Source: Protula sp. h YS-2021
Lineage: Eukaryota > Annelida > Polychaeta > Sabellida > Serpulidae
DNA: 64,000 nucleotides
Direction: 5' to 3'
Assembly (NCBI GenBank): GCA_949752745.1
Contig: OX457034.1
Coordinates: 32,345,544 to 32,409,543, forward strand
The position numbers and the translations under genes are program-made. Position 1 is the first letter of the stretch; every line of letters begins with the position of its first letter. The notes under the pieces are model-generated. The model saw nothing but the letters and a program-made list of their open reading frames with translations. It had not been told where the DNA came from and ran no database searches. Below are positions 24,701 through 38,200 of the stretch, in pieces.

Positions 24701-27700
24701 TTGCATAGACTGCACATCCTAGCTTTTATTTTAGTGTTAATGCATGTTTAACTGGCCAGTCGTTAACTGGTCAACCGTCAATGATGGATAATGGATTTAC
24801 AGACATGTCTTGTTATATTTTCCATGTTGATCAAACCAACACAGGTTAAACAAGACCCAAACAGTCTGAGAAATCTGATAGATTCACAGCAGGTTATATA
24901 CAAATAGTGAAAATGGTTAATTTGGTGGATACGTTAAATTTTGAAAGTGGAATATCTTTAAAAGTATTGGTGATAGAGAGACGGGGATTTGACGAGGTGA
25001 TATGGCGAATATGAATTATGTATGATCCAGTAGTGTTTTTAGGCCATTCTGAGCCCTTTAAATTGCACTTTTACAAAGGCAAAGTTTTCTACAGGCGAGT
25101 GTTAAATGAATGGTTTTAAGAACAGCGAGATAGTTTTTTTATAAATAGATTTGTCTATTTCTTAGTGATTGGATGAATGATCAGATCAGTCCTGGAAAAA
25201 ACTTCACAATAACTATGTAACTGTTTGATATATTTTTTTAACGTAAACCTTTGTAACCATATACATCCTTCATGTTACCAGTTACCAATACAAATATATG
25301 TAATGTAAGAAGCTACTAAATTTCAACTTACAATTTAGATGTTTTCAGCATTTTATTTACAGTAGACTTTGTAAACCTAAATAATTAAAATGTACTTCTA
25401 TTTCCAGCCGAGTGTGAGATGTGAGAAATAATTCTGGGGTTACGGTATATACCGCCAACAACTGGAAAAATAAAAATAAATCAAGGGGTAATGTCATTGA
25501 ATGTGTGATTTGTTTTAAGAACTACAAAAAGATGTATGTATTCCACAGGTAAAAATTGTAATTTATTTCTGCATACAAACAATATGTATTTGCACCAATT
25601 ATCAACTCTAAAGAAATCAGGTATTACACATATACCACCGACAAAAATGAAAATCCTGTGACTTTCTCAGTGAATTTGTGATATGGTTCAAGAGCTAGAA
25701 AGGAATGTATGTATACCTTTAGTAAAATTTGAACTTTATTTCTGGATACAAGCAATCGGTAGCTGCAACAAGTATCAACAGAAACAAATCACCAGAAAAC
25801 ATTGATGTAAAAATTCAAAGGTCCAGTACATAATACGGCATATCCTCGTCTCGGACATTTGTCGTTGTCATGTATCTGCGCCGTATGTCGAATTATGCTG
25901 ACACAGTTGACGCCCCACTCTAGCGCTATTACTCTTATATTTATGACTTCCTTAAAATCTAAGCGGTTATTGTTGCAAGATCAAAGATTTCAATTTAGTT
26001 CGTTCGTTGCATAGACTGCACATCCTAGCTTTTATTTTAGTGTTAATGCATGTTTAACTGGCCAGTCGTTAACTGGTCAACCGTCAATGATGGATAATGG
26101 ATTTACAGACATGTCTTGTTATATTTTCCATGTTGATCAAACCAACACAGGTTAAACAAGACCCAAACAGTCTGAGAAATCTGATAGATTCACAGCAGGT
26201 TATATACAAATAGTGAAAATGGTTAATTTGGTGGATACGTTAAATTTTGAAAGTGGAATATCTTTAAAAGTATTGGTGATAGAGAGACGGGGATTTGACG
26301 AGGTGATATGGCGAATATGAATTATGTATGATCCAGTAGTGTTTTTAGGCCATTCTGAGCCCTTTAAATTGCACTTTTACAAAGGCAAAGTTTTCTACAG
26401 GCGAGTGTTAAATGAATGGTTTTAAGAACAGCGAGATAGTTTTTTTATAAATAGATTTGTCTATTTCTTAGTGATTGGATGAATGATCAGATCAGTCCTG
26501 GAAAAAACTTCACAATAACTATGTAACTGTTTGATATATTTTTTTAACGTAAACCTTTGTAACCATATACATCCTTCATGTTACCAGTTACCAATACAAA
26601 TATATGTAATGTAAGAAGCTACTAAATTTCAACTTACAATTTAGATGTTTTCAGCATTTTATTTACAGTAGACTTTGTAAACCTAAATAATTAAAATGTA
26701 CTTCTATTTCCAGCCGAGTGTGAGATGTGAGAAATAATTCTGGGGTTACGGTATATACCGCCAACAACTGGAAAAATAAAAATAAATCAAGGGGTAATGT
26801 CATTGAATGTGTGATTTGTTTTAAGAACTACAAAAAGATGTATGTATTCCACAGGTAAAAATTGTAATTTATTTCTGCATACAAACAATATGTATTTGCA
26901 CCAATTATCAACTCTAAAGAAATCAGGTATTACACATATACCACCGACAAAAATGAAAATCCTGTGACTTTCTCAGTGAATTTGTGATATGGTTCAAGAG
27001 CTAGAAAGGAATGTATGTATACCTTTAGTAAAATTTGAACTTTATTTCTGGATACAAGCAATCGGTAGCTGCAACAAGTATCAACAGAAACAAATCACCA
27101 GAAAACATTGATGTAAAAATTCAAAGGTCCAGTACATAATACGGCATATCCTCGTCTCGGACATTTGTCGTTGTCATGTATCTGCGCCGTATGTCGAATT
27201 ATGCTGACACAGTTGACGCCCCACTCTAGCGCTATTACTCTTATATTTATGACTTCCTTAAAATCTAAGCGGTTATTGTTGCAAGATCAAAGATTTCAAT
27301 TTAGTTCGTTCGTTGCATAGACTGCACATCCTAGCTTTTATTTTAGTGTTAATGCATGTTTAACTGGCCAGTCGTTAACTGGTCAACCGTCAATGATGGA
27401 TAATGGATTTACAGACATGTCTTGTTATATTTTCCATGTTGATCAAACCAACACAGGTTAAACAAGACCCAAACAGTCTGAGAAATCTGATAGATTCACA
27501 GCAGGTTATATACAAATAGTGAAAATGGTTAATTTGGTGGATACGTTAAATTTTGAAAGTGGAATATCTTTAAAAGTATTGGTGATAGAGAGACGGGGAT
27601 TTGACGAGGTGATATGGCGAATATGAATTATGTATGATCCAGTAGTGTTTTTAGGCCATTCTGAGCCCTTTAAATTGCACTTTTACAAAGGCAAAGTTTT

Positions 27701-29221
27701 CTACAGGCGAGTGTTAAATGAATGGTTTTAAGAACAGCGAGATAGTTTTTTTATAAATAGATTTGTCTATTTCTTAGTGATTGGATGAATGATCAGATCA
27801 GTCCTGGAAAAAACTTCACAATAACTATGTAACTGTTTGATATATTTTTTTAAAGTAAACCTTTGTAACCATATACATCCTTCATGTTACTAGTTACCAA
27901 TACAAATATATGTAATGTAAGAAGCTACTAAATTTCAACTTACAATTTAGATGTTTTCAGCATTTTATTTACAGTAGACTTTGTAAACCTAAATAATTAA
28001 AATGTACTTCTATTTCCAGCCGAGTGTGAGATGTGAGAAATAATTCTGGGGTTACGGTATATACCGCCAACAACTGGAAAAATAAAAATAAATCAAGGGG
28101 TAATGTCATTGAATGTGTGATTTGTTTTAAGAACTACAAAAAGATGTATGTATTCCATAGGTAAAAATTGTAATTTATTTCTGCATACAAACAATATGTA
28201 TTTGCACCAATTATCAACTCTAAAGAAATCAGGTATTACACATATACCACCGACAAAAATGAAAATCCTGTGACTTTCTCAGTGAATTTGTGATATGGTT
28301 CAAGAGCTAGAAAGGAATGTATGTATACCTTTAGTAAAATTTGAACTTTATTTCTGGATACAAGCAATCGGTAGCTGCAACAAGTATCAACAGAAACAAA
28401 TCACCAGAAAACATTGATGTAAAAATTCAAAGGTCCAGTACATAATACGGCATATCCTCGTCTCGGACATTTGTCGTTGTCATGTATCTGCGCCGTATGT
28501 CGAATTATGCTGACACAGTTGACGCCCCACTCTAGCGCTATTACTCTTATATTTATGACTTCCTTAAAATCTAAGCGGTTATTGTTGCAAGATCAAAGAT
28601 TTCAATTTAGTTCGTTCGTTGCATAGACTGCACATCCTAGCTTTTATTTTAGTGTTAATGCATGTTTAACTGGCCAGTCGTTAACTGGTCAACCGTCAAT
28701 GATGGATAATGGATTTACAGACATGTCTTGTTATATTTTCCATGTTGATCAAACCAACACAGGTTAAACAAGACCCAAACAGTCTGAGAAATCTGATAGA
28801 TTCACAGCAGGTTATATACAAATAGTGAAAATGGTTAATTTGGTGGATAGGTTAAATTTTGAAAGTGGAATATCTTTAAAAGTATTGGTGATAGAGAGAC
28901 GGAGATTTGACGAGGTGATATGGCGAATATGAATTATGTATGATCCAGTAGTGTTTTTAGGCCATTCTGAGCCCTTTAAATTGCACTTTTACAAAGGCAA
29001 AGTTTTCTACAGGCGAGTGTTAAATGAATGGTTTTAAGAACAGCGAGATAGTTTTTTTATAAATAGATTTGTCTATTTCTTAGTGATTGGATGAATGATC
29101 AGATCAGTCCTGGAAAAAACTTCACAATAACTATGTAACTGTTTGATATATTTTTTTAAAGTAAACCTTTGTAACCATATACATCCTTCATGTTACTAGT
29201 TACCAATACAAATATATGTAA
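18774..29221 (+). repeat. Variant block with overlapping markers 1245C, 243C and 1282T
   Basis: Unit position 1245 is C (TTAACGTAAAC instead of TTAAAGTAAAC) in the six units from 18774 to 26609. Position 243 is C (CCACAGG) in the five units from 21386 to 27915. Position 1282 is T (TTACTAG) in the two units 26610 and 27916. The staggered edges mean unit 26610 carries 243C without 1245C, as expected from an exchange inside a unit during unequal crossing-over or gene conversion. Confidence 0.85.
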
Positions 29222-32200
29222 TGTAAGAAGCTACTAAATTTCAACTTACAATTTAGATGTTTTCAGCATTTTATTTACAGTAGACTTTGTAAACCTAAAT
29301 AATTAAAATGTACTTCTATTTCCAGCCGAGTGTGAGATGTGAGAAATAATTCTGGGGTTACGGTATATACCGCCAACAACTGGAAAAATAAAAATAAATC
29401 AAGGGGTAATGTCATTGAATGTGTGATTTGTTTTAAGAACTACAAAAAGATGTATGTATTCCATAGGTAAAAATTGTAATTTATTTCTGCATACAAACAA
29501 TATGTATTTGCACCAATTATCAACTCTAAAGAAATCAGGTATTACACATATACCACCGACAAAAATGAAAATCCTGTGACTTTCTCAGTGAATTTGTGAT
29601 ATGGTTCAAGAGCTAGAAAGGAATGTATGTATACCTTTAGTAAAATTTGAACTTTATTTCTGGATACAAGCAATCGGTAGCTGCAACAAGTATCAACAGA
29701 AACAAATCACCAGAAAACATTGATGTAAAAATTCAAAGGTCCAGTACATAATACGGCATATCCTCGTCTCGGACATTTGTCGTTGTCATGTATCTGCGCC
29801 GTATGTCGAATTATGCTGACACAGTTGACGCCCCACTCTAGCGCTATTACTCTTATATTTATGACTTCCTTAAAATCTAAGCGGTTATTGTTGCAAGATC
29901 AAAGATTTCAATTTAGTTCGTTCGTTGCATAGACTGCACATCCTAGCTTTTATTTTAGTGTTAATGCATGTTTAACTGGCCAGTCGTTAACTGGTCAACC
30001 GTCAATGATGGATAATGGATTTACAGACATGTCTTGTTATATTTTCCATGTTGATCAAACCAACACAGGTTAAACAAGACCCAAACAGTCTGAGAAATCT
30101 GATAGATTCACAGCAGGTTATATACAAATAGTGAAAATGGTTAATTTGGTGGATACGTTAAATTTTGAAAGTGGAATAACTTTAAAAGTATTGGTGATAG
30201 AGAGACGGGGATTTGACGAGGTGATATGGCGAATATGAATTATGTATGATCCAGTAGTGTTTTTAGGCCATTCTGAGCCCTTTAAATTGCACTTTTACAA
30301 AGGCAAAGTTTTCTACAGGCGAGTGTTAAATGAATGGTTTTAAGAACAGCGAGATAGTTTTTTTATAAATAGATTTGTCTATTTCTTAGTGATTGGATGA
30401 ATGATCAGATCAGTCCTGGAAAAAACTTCACAATAACTATGTAACTGTTTGATATATTTTTTTAAAGTAAACCTTTGTAACCATATACATCCTTCATGTT
30501 ACCAGTTACCAATACAAATATATGTAATGTAAGAAGCTACTAAATTTCAACTTACAATTTAGATGTTTTCAGCATTTTATTTACAGTAGACTTTGTAAAC
30601 CTAAATAATTAAAATGTACTTCTATTTCCAGCCGAGTGTGAGATGTGAGAAATAATTCTGGGGTTACGGTATATACCGCCAACAACTGGAAAAATAAAAA
30701 TAAATCAAGGGGTAATGTCATTGAATGTGTGATTTGTTTTAAGAACTACAAAAAGATGTATGTATTCCATAGGTAAAAATTGTAATTTATTTCTGCATAC
30801 AAACAATATGTATTTGCACCAATTATCAACTCTAAAGAAATCAGGTATTACACATATACCACCGACAAAAATGAAAATCCTGTGACTTTCTCAGTGAATT
30901 TGTGATATGGTTCAAGAGCTAGAAAGGAATGTATGTATACCTTTAGTAAAATTTGAACTTTATTTCTGGATACAAGCAATCGGTAGCTGCAACAAGTATC
31001 AACAGAAACAAATCACCAGAAAACATTGATGTAAAAATTCAAAGGTCCAGTACATAATACGGCATATCCTCGTCTCGGACATTTGTCGTTGTCATGTATC
31101 TGCGCCGTATGTCGAATTATGCTGACACAGTTGACGCCCCACTCTAGCGCTATTACTCTTATATTTATGACTTCCTTAAAATCTAAGCGGTTATTGTTGC
31201 AAGATCAAAGATTTCAATTTAGTTCGTTCGTTGCATAGACTGCACATCCTAGCTTTTATTTTAGTGTTAATGCATGTTTAACTGGCCAGTCGTTAACTGG
31301 TCAACCGTCAATGATGGATAATGGATTTACAGACATGTCTTGTTATATTTTCCATGTTGATCAAACCAACACAGGTTAAACAAGACCCAAACAGTCTGAG
31401 AAATCTGATAGATTCACAGCAGGTTATATACAAATAGTGAAAATGGTTAATTTGGTGGATACGTTAAATTTTGAAAGTGGAATATCTTTAAAAGTATTGG
31501 TGATAGAGAGACGGGGATTTGACGAGGTGATATGGCGAATATGAATTATGTATGATCCAGTAGTGTTTTTAGGCCATTCTGAGCCCTTTAAATTGCACTT
31601 TTACAAAGGCAAAGTTTTCTACAGGCGAGTGTTAAATGAATGGTTTTAAGAACAGCGAGATAGTTTTTTTATAAATAGATTTGTCTATTTCTTAGTGATT
31701 GGATGAATGATCAGATCAGTCCTGGAAAAAACTTCACAATAACTATGTAACTGTTTGATATATTTTTTTAAAGTAAACCTTTGTAACCATATACATCCTT
31801 CATGTTACCAGTTACCAATACAAATATATGTAATGTAAGAAGCTACTAAATTTCAACTTACAATTTAGATGTTTTCAGCATTTTATTTACAGTAGACTTT
31901 GTAAACCTAAATAATTAAAATGTACTTCTATTTCCAGCCGAGTGTGAGATGTGAGAAATAATTCTGGGGTTACGGTATATACCGCCAACAACTGGAAAAA
32001 TAAAAATAAATCAAGGGGTAATGTCATTGAATGTGTGATTTGTTTTAAGAACTACAAAAAGATGTATGTATTCCATAGGTAAAAATTGTAATTTATTTCT
32101 GCATACAAACAATATGTATTTGCACCAATTATCAACTCTAAAGAAATCAGGTATTACACATATACCACCGACAAAAATGAAAATCCTGTGACTTTCTCAG

Positions 32201-35200
32201 TGAATTTGTGATATGGTTCAAGAGCTAGAAAGGAATGTATGTATACCTTTAGTAAAATTTGAACTTTATTTCTGGATACAAGCAATCGGTAGCTGCAACA
32301 AGTATCAACAGAAACAAATCACCAGAAAACATTGATGTAAAAATTCAAAGGTCCAGTACATAATACGGCATATCCTCGTCTCGGACATTTGTCGTTGTCA
32401 TGTATCTGCGCCGTATGTCGAATTATGCTGACACAGTTGACGCCCCACTCTAGCGCTATTACTCTTATATTTATGACTTCCTTAAAATCTAAGCGGTTAT
32501 TGTTGCAAGATCAAAGATTTCAATTTAGTTCGTTCGTTGCATAGACTGCACATCCTAGCTTTTATTTTAGTGTTAATGCATGTTTAACTGGCCAGTCGTT
32601 AACTGGTCAACCGTCAATGATGGATAATGGATTTACAGACATGTCTTGTTATATTTTCCATGTTGATCAAACCAACACAGGTTAAACAAGACCCAAACAG
32701 TCTGAGAAATCTGATAGATTCACAGCAGGTTATATACAAATAGTGAAAATGGTTAATTTGGTGGATACGTTAAATTTTGAAAGTGGAATATCTTTAAAAG
32801 TATTGGTGATAGAGAGACGGGGATTTGACGAGGTGATATGGCGAATATGAATTATGTATGATCCAGTAGTGTTTTTAGGCCATTCTGAGCCCTTTAAATT
32901 GCACTTTTACAAAGGCAAAGTTTTCTACAGGCGAGTGTTAAATGAATGGTTTTAAGAACAGCGAGATAGTTTTTTTATAAATAGATTTGTCTATTTCTTA
33001 GTGATTGGATGAATGATCAGATCAGTCCTGGAAAAAACTTCACAATAACTATGTAACTGTTTGATATATTTTTTTAAAGTAAACCTTTGTAACCATATAC
33101 ATCCTTCATGTTACCAGTTACCAATACAAATATATGTAATGTAAGAAGCTACTAAATTTCAACTTACAATTTAGATGTTTTCAGCATTTTATTTACAGTA
33201 GACTTTGTAAACCTAAATAATTAAAATGTACTTCTATTTCCAGCCGAGTGTGAGATGTGAGAAATAATTCTGGGGTTACGGTATATACCGCCAACAACTG
33301 GAAAAATAAAAATAAATCAAGGGGTAATGTCATTGAGTGTGTGATTTGTTTTAAGAACTACAAAAAGATGTATGTATTCCATAGGTAAAAATTGTAATTT
33401 ATTTCTGCATACAAACAATATGTATTTGCACCAATTATCAACTCTAAAGAAATCAGGTATTACACATATACCACCGACAAAAATGAAAATCCTGTGACTT
33501 TCTCAGTGAATTTGTGATATGGTTCAAGAGCTAGAAAGGAATGTATGTATACCTTTAGTAAAATTTGAACTTTATTTCTGGATACAAGCAATCGGTAGCT
33601 GCAACAAGTATCAACAGAAACAAATCACCAGAAAACATTGATGTAAAAATTCAAAGGTCCAGTACATAATACGGCATATCCTCGTCTCGGACATTTGTCG
33701 TTGTCATGTATCTGCGCCGTATGTCGAATTATGCTGACACAGTTGACGCCCCACTCTAGCGCTATTACTCTTATATTTATGACTTCCTTAAAATCTAAGC
33801 GGTTATTGTTGCAAGATCAAAGATTTCAATTTAGTTCGTTCGTTGCATAGACTGCACATCCTAGCTTTTATTTTAGTGTTAATGCATGTTTAACTGGCCA
33901 GTCGTTAACTGGTCAACCGTCAATGATGGATAATGGATTTACAGACATGTCTTGTTATATTTTCCATGTTGATCAAACCAACACAGGTTAAACAAGACCC
34001 AAACAGTCTGAGAAATCTGATAGATTCACAGCAGGTTATATACAAATAGTGAAAATGGTTAATTTGGTGGATACGTTAAATTTTGAAAGTGGAATATCTT
34101 TAAAAGTATTGGTGATAGAGAGACGGGGATTTGACGAGGTGATATGGCGAATATGAATTATGTATGATCCAGTAGTGTTTTTAGGCCATTCTGAGCCCTT
34201 TAAATTGCACTTTTACAAAGGCAAAGTTTTCTACAGGCGAGTGTTAAATGAATGGTTTTAAGAACAGCGAGATAGTTTTTTATAAATAGATTTGTCTATT
34301 TCTTAGTGATTGGATGAATGATCAGATCAGTCCTGGAAAAAACTTCACAATAACTATGTAACTGTTTGATATATTTTTTTAAAGTAAACCTTTGTAACCA
34401 TATACATCCTTCATGTTACCAGTTACCAATACAAATATATGTAATGTAAGAAGCTACTAAATTTCAACTTACAATTTAGATGTTTTCAGCATTTTATTTA
34501 CAGTAGACTTTGTAAACCTAAATAATTAAAATGTACTTCTATTTCCAGCCGAGTGTGAGATGTGAGAAATAATTCTGGGGTTACGGTATATACCGCCAAC
34601 AACTGGAAAAATAAAAATAAATCAAGGGGTAATGTCATTGAATGTGTGATTTGTTTTAAGAACTACAAAAAGATGTATGTATTCCATAGGTAAAAATTGT
34701 AATTTATTTCTGCATACAAACAATATGTATTTGCACCAATTATCAACTCTAAAGAAATCAGGTATTACACATATACCACCGACAAAAATGAAAATCCTGT
34801 GACTTTCTCAGTGAATTTGTGATATGGTTCAAGAGTTAGAAAGGAATGTATGTATACCTTTAGTAAAATTTGAACTTTATTTCTGGATACAAGCAATCGG
34901 TAGCTGCAACAAGTATCAACAGAAACAAATCACCAGAAAACATTGATGTAAAAATTCAAAGGTCCAGTACATAATACGGCATATCCTCGTCTCGGACATT
35001 TGTCGTTGTCATGTATCTGCGCCGTATGTCGAATTATGCTGACACAGTTGACGCCCCACTCTAGCGCTATTACTCTTATATTTATGACTTCCTTAAAATC
35101 TAAGCGGTTATTGTTGCAAGATCAAAGATTTCAATTTAGTTCGTTCGTTGCATAGACTGCACATCCTAGCTTTTATTTTAGTGTTAATGCATGTTTAACT

Positions 35201-38200
35201 GGCCAGTCGTTAACTGGTCAACCGTCAATGATGGATAATGGATTTACAGACATGTCTTGTTATATTTTCCATGTTGATCAAACCAACACAGGTTAAACAA
35301 GACCCAAACAGTCTGAGAAATCTGATAGATTCACAGCAGGTTATATACAAATAGTGAAAATGGTTAATTTGGTGGATACGTTAAATTTTGAAAGTGGAAT
35401 ATCTTTAAAAGTATTGGTGATAGAGAGACGGGGATTTGACGAGGTGATATGGCGAATATGAATTATGTATGATCCAGTAGTGTTTTTAGGCCATTCTGAG
35501 CCCTTTAAATTGCACTTTTACAAAGGCAAAGTTTTCTACAGGCGAGTGTTAAATGAATGGTTTTAAGAACAGCGAGATAGTTTTTTTATAAATAGATTTG
35601 TCTATTTCTTAGTGATTGGATGAATGATCAGATCAGTCCTGGAAAAAACTTCACAATAACTATGTAACTGTTTGATATATTTTTTTAAAGTAAACCTTTG
35701 TAACCATATACATCCTTCATGTTACCAGTTACCAATACAAATATATGTAATGTAAGAAGCTACTAAATTTCAACTTACAATTTAGATGTTTTCAGCATTT
35801 TATTTACAGTAGACTTTGTAAACCTAAATAATTAAAATGTACTTCTATTTCCAGCCGAGTGTGAGATGTGAGAAATAATTCTGGGGTTACGGTATATACC
35901 GCCAACAACTGGAAAAATAAAAATAAATCAAGGGGTAATGTCATTGAATGTGTGATTTGTTTTAAGAACTACAAAAAGATGTATGTATTCCATAGGTAAA
36001 AATTGTAATTTATTTCTGCATACAAACAATATGTATTTGCACCAATTATCAACTCTAAAGAAATCAGGTATTACACATATACCACCGACAAAAATGAAAA
36101 TCCTGTGACTTTCTCAGTGAATTTGTGATATGGTTCAAGAGTTAGAAAGGAATGTATGTATACCTTTAGTAAAATTTGAACTTTATTTCTGGATACAAGC
36201 AATCGGTAGCTGCAACAAGTATCAACAGAAACAAATCACCAGAAAACATTGATGTAAAAATTCAAAGGTCCAGTACATAATACGGCATATCCTCGTCTCG
36301 GACATTTGTCGTTGTCATGTATCTGCGCCGTATGTCGAATTATGCTGACACAGTTGACGCCCCACTCTAGCGCTATTACTCTTATATTTATGACTTCCTT
36401 AAAATCTAAGCGGTTATTGTTGCAAGATCAAAGATTTCAATTTAGTTCGTTCGTTGCATAGACTGCACATCCTAGCTTTTATTTTAGTGTTAATGCATGT
36501 TTAACTGGCCAGTCGTTAACTGGTCAACCGTCAATGATGGATAATGGATTTACAGACATGTCTTGTTATATTTTCCATGTTGATCAAACCAACACAGGTT
36601 AAACAAGACCCAAACAGTCTGAGAAATCTGATAGATTCACAGCAGGTTATATACAAATAGTGAAAATGGTTAATTTGGTGGATACGTTAAATTTTGAAAG
36701 TGGAATATCTTTAAAAGTATTGGTGATAGAGAGACGGGGATTTGACGAGGTGATATGGCGAATATGAATTATGTATGATCCAGTAGTGTTTTTAGGCCAT
36801 TCTGAGCCCTTTAAATTGCACTTTTACAAAGGCAAAGTTTTCTACAGGCGAGTGTTAAATGAATGGTTTTAAGAACAGCGAGATAGTTTTTTTATAAATA
36901 GATTTGTCTATTTCTTAGTGATTGGATGAATGATCAGATCAGTCCTGGAAAAAACTTCACAATAACTATGTAACTGTTTGATATATTTTTTTAAAGTAAA
37001 CCTTTGTAACCATATACATCCTTCATGTTACCAGTTACCAATACAAATATATGTAATGTAAGAAGCTACTAAATTTCAACTTACAATTTAGATGTTTTCA
37101 GCATTTTATTTACAGTAGACTTTGTAAACCTAAATAATTAAAATGTACTTCTATTTCCAGCCGAGTGTGAGATGTGAGAAATAATTCTGGGGTTACGGTA
37201 TATACCGCCAACAACTGGAAAAATAAAAATAAATCAAGGGGTAATGTCATTGAATGTGTGATTTGTTTTAAGAACTACAAAAAGATGTATGTATTCCATA
37301 GGTAAAAATTGTAATTTATTTCTGCATACAAACAATATGTATTTGCACCAATTATCAACTCTAAAGAAATCAGGTATTACACATATACCACCGACAAAAA
37401 TGAAAATCCTGTGACTTTCTCAGTGAATTTGTGATATGGTTCAAGAGCTAGAAAGGAATGTATGTATACCTTTAGTAAAATTTGAACTTTATTTCTGGAT
37501 ACAAGCAATCGGTAGCTGCAACAAGTATCAACAGAAACAAATCACCAGAAAACATTGATGTAAAAATTCAAAGGTCCAGTACATAATACGGCATATCCTC
37601 GTCTCGGACATTTGTCGTTGTCATGTATCTGCGCCGTATGTCGAATTATGCTGACACAGTTGACGCCCCACTCTAGCGCTATTACTCTTATATTTATGAC
37701 TTCCTTAAAATCTAAGCGGTTATTGTTGCAAGATCAAAGATTTCAATTTAGTTCGTTCGTTGCATAGACTGCACATCCTAGCTTTTATTTTAGTGTTAAT
37801 GCATGTTTAACTGGCCAGTCGTTAACTGGTCAACCGTCAATGATGGATAATGGATTTACAGACATGTCTTGTTATATTTTCCATGTTGATCAAACCAACA
37901 CAGGTTAAACAAGACCCAAACAGTCTGAGAAATCTGATAGATTCACAGCAGGTTATATACAAATAGTGAAAATGGTTAATTTGGTGGATACGTTAAATTT
38001 TGAAAGTGGAATATCTTTAAAAGTATTGGTGATAGAGAGACGGGGATTTGACGAGGTGATATGGCGAATATGAATTATGTATGATCCAGTAGTGTTTTTA
38101 GGCCATTCTGAGCCCTTTAAATTGCACTTTTACAAAGGCAAAGTTTTCTACAGGCGAGTGTTAAATGAATGGTTTTAAGAACAGCGAGATAGTTTTTTTT

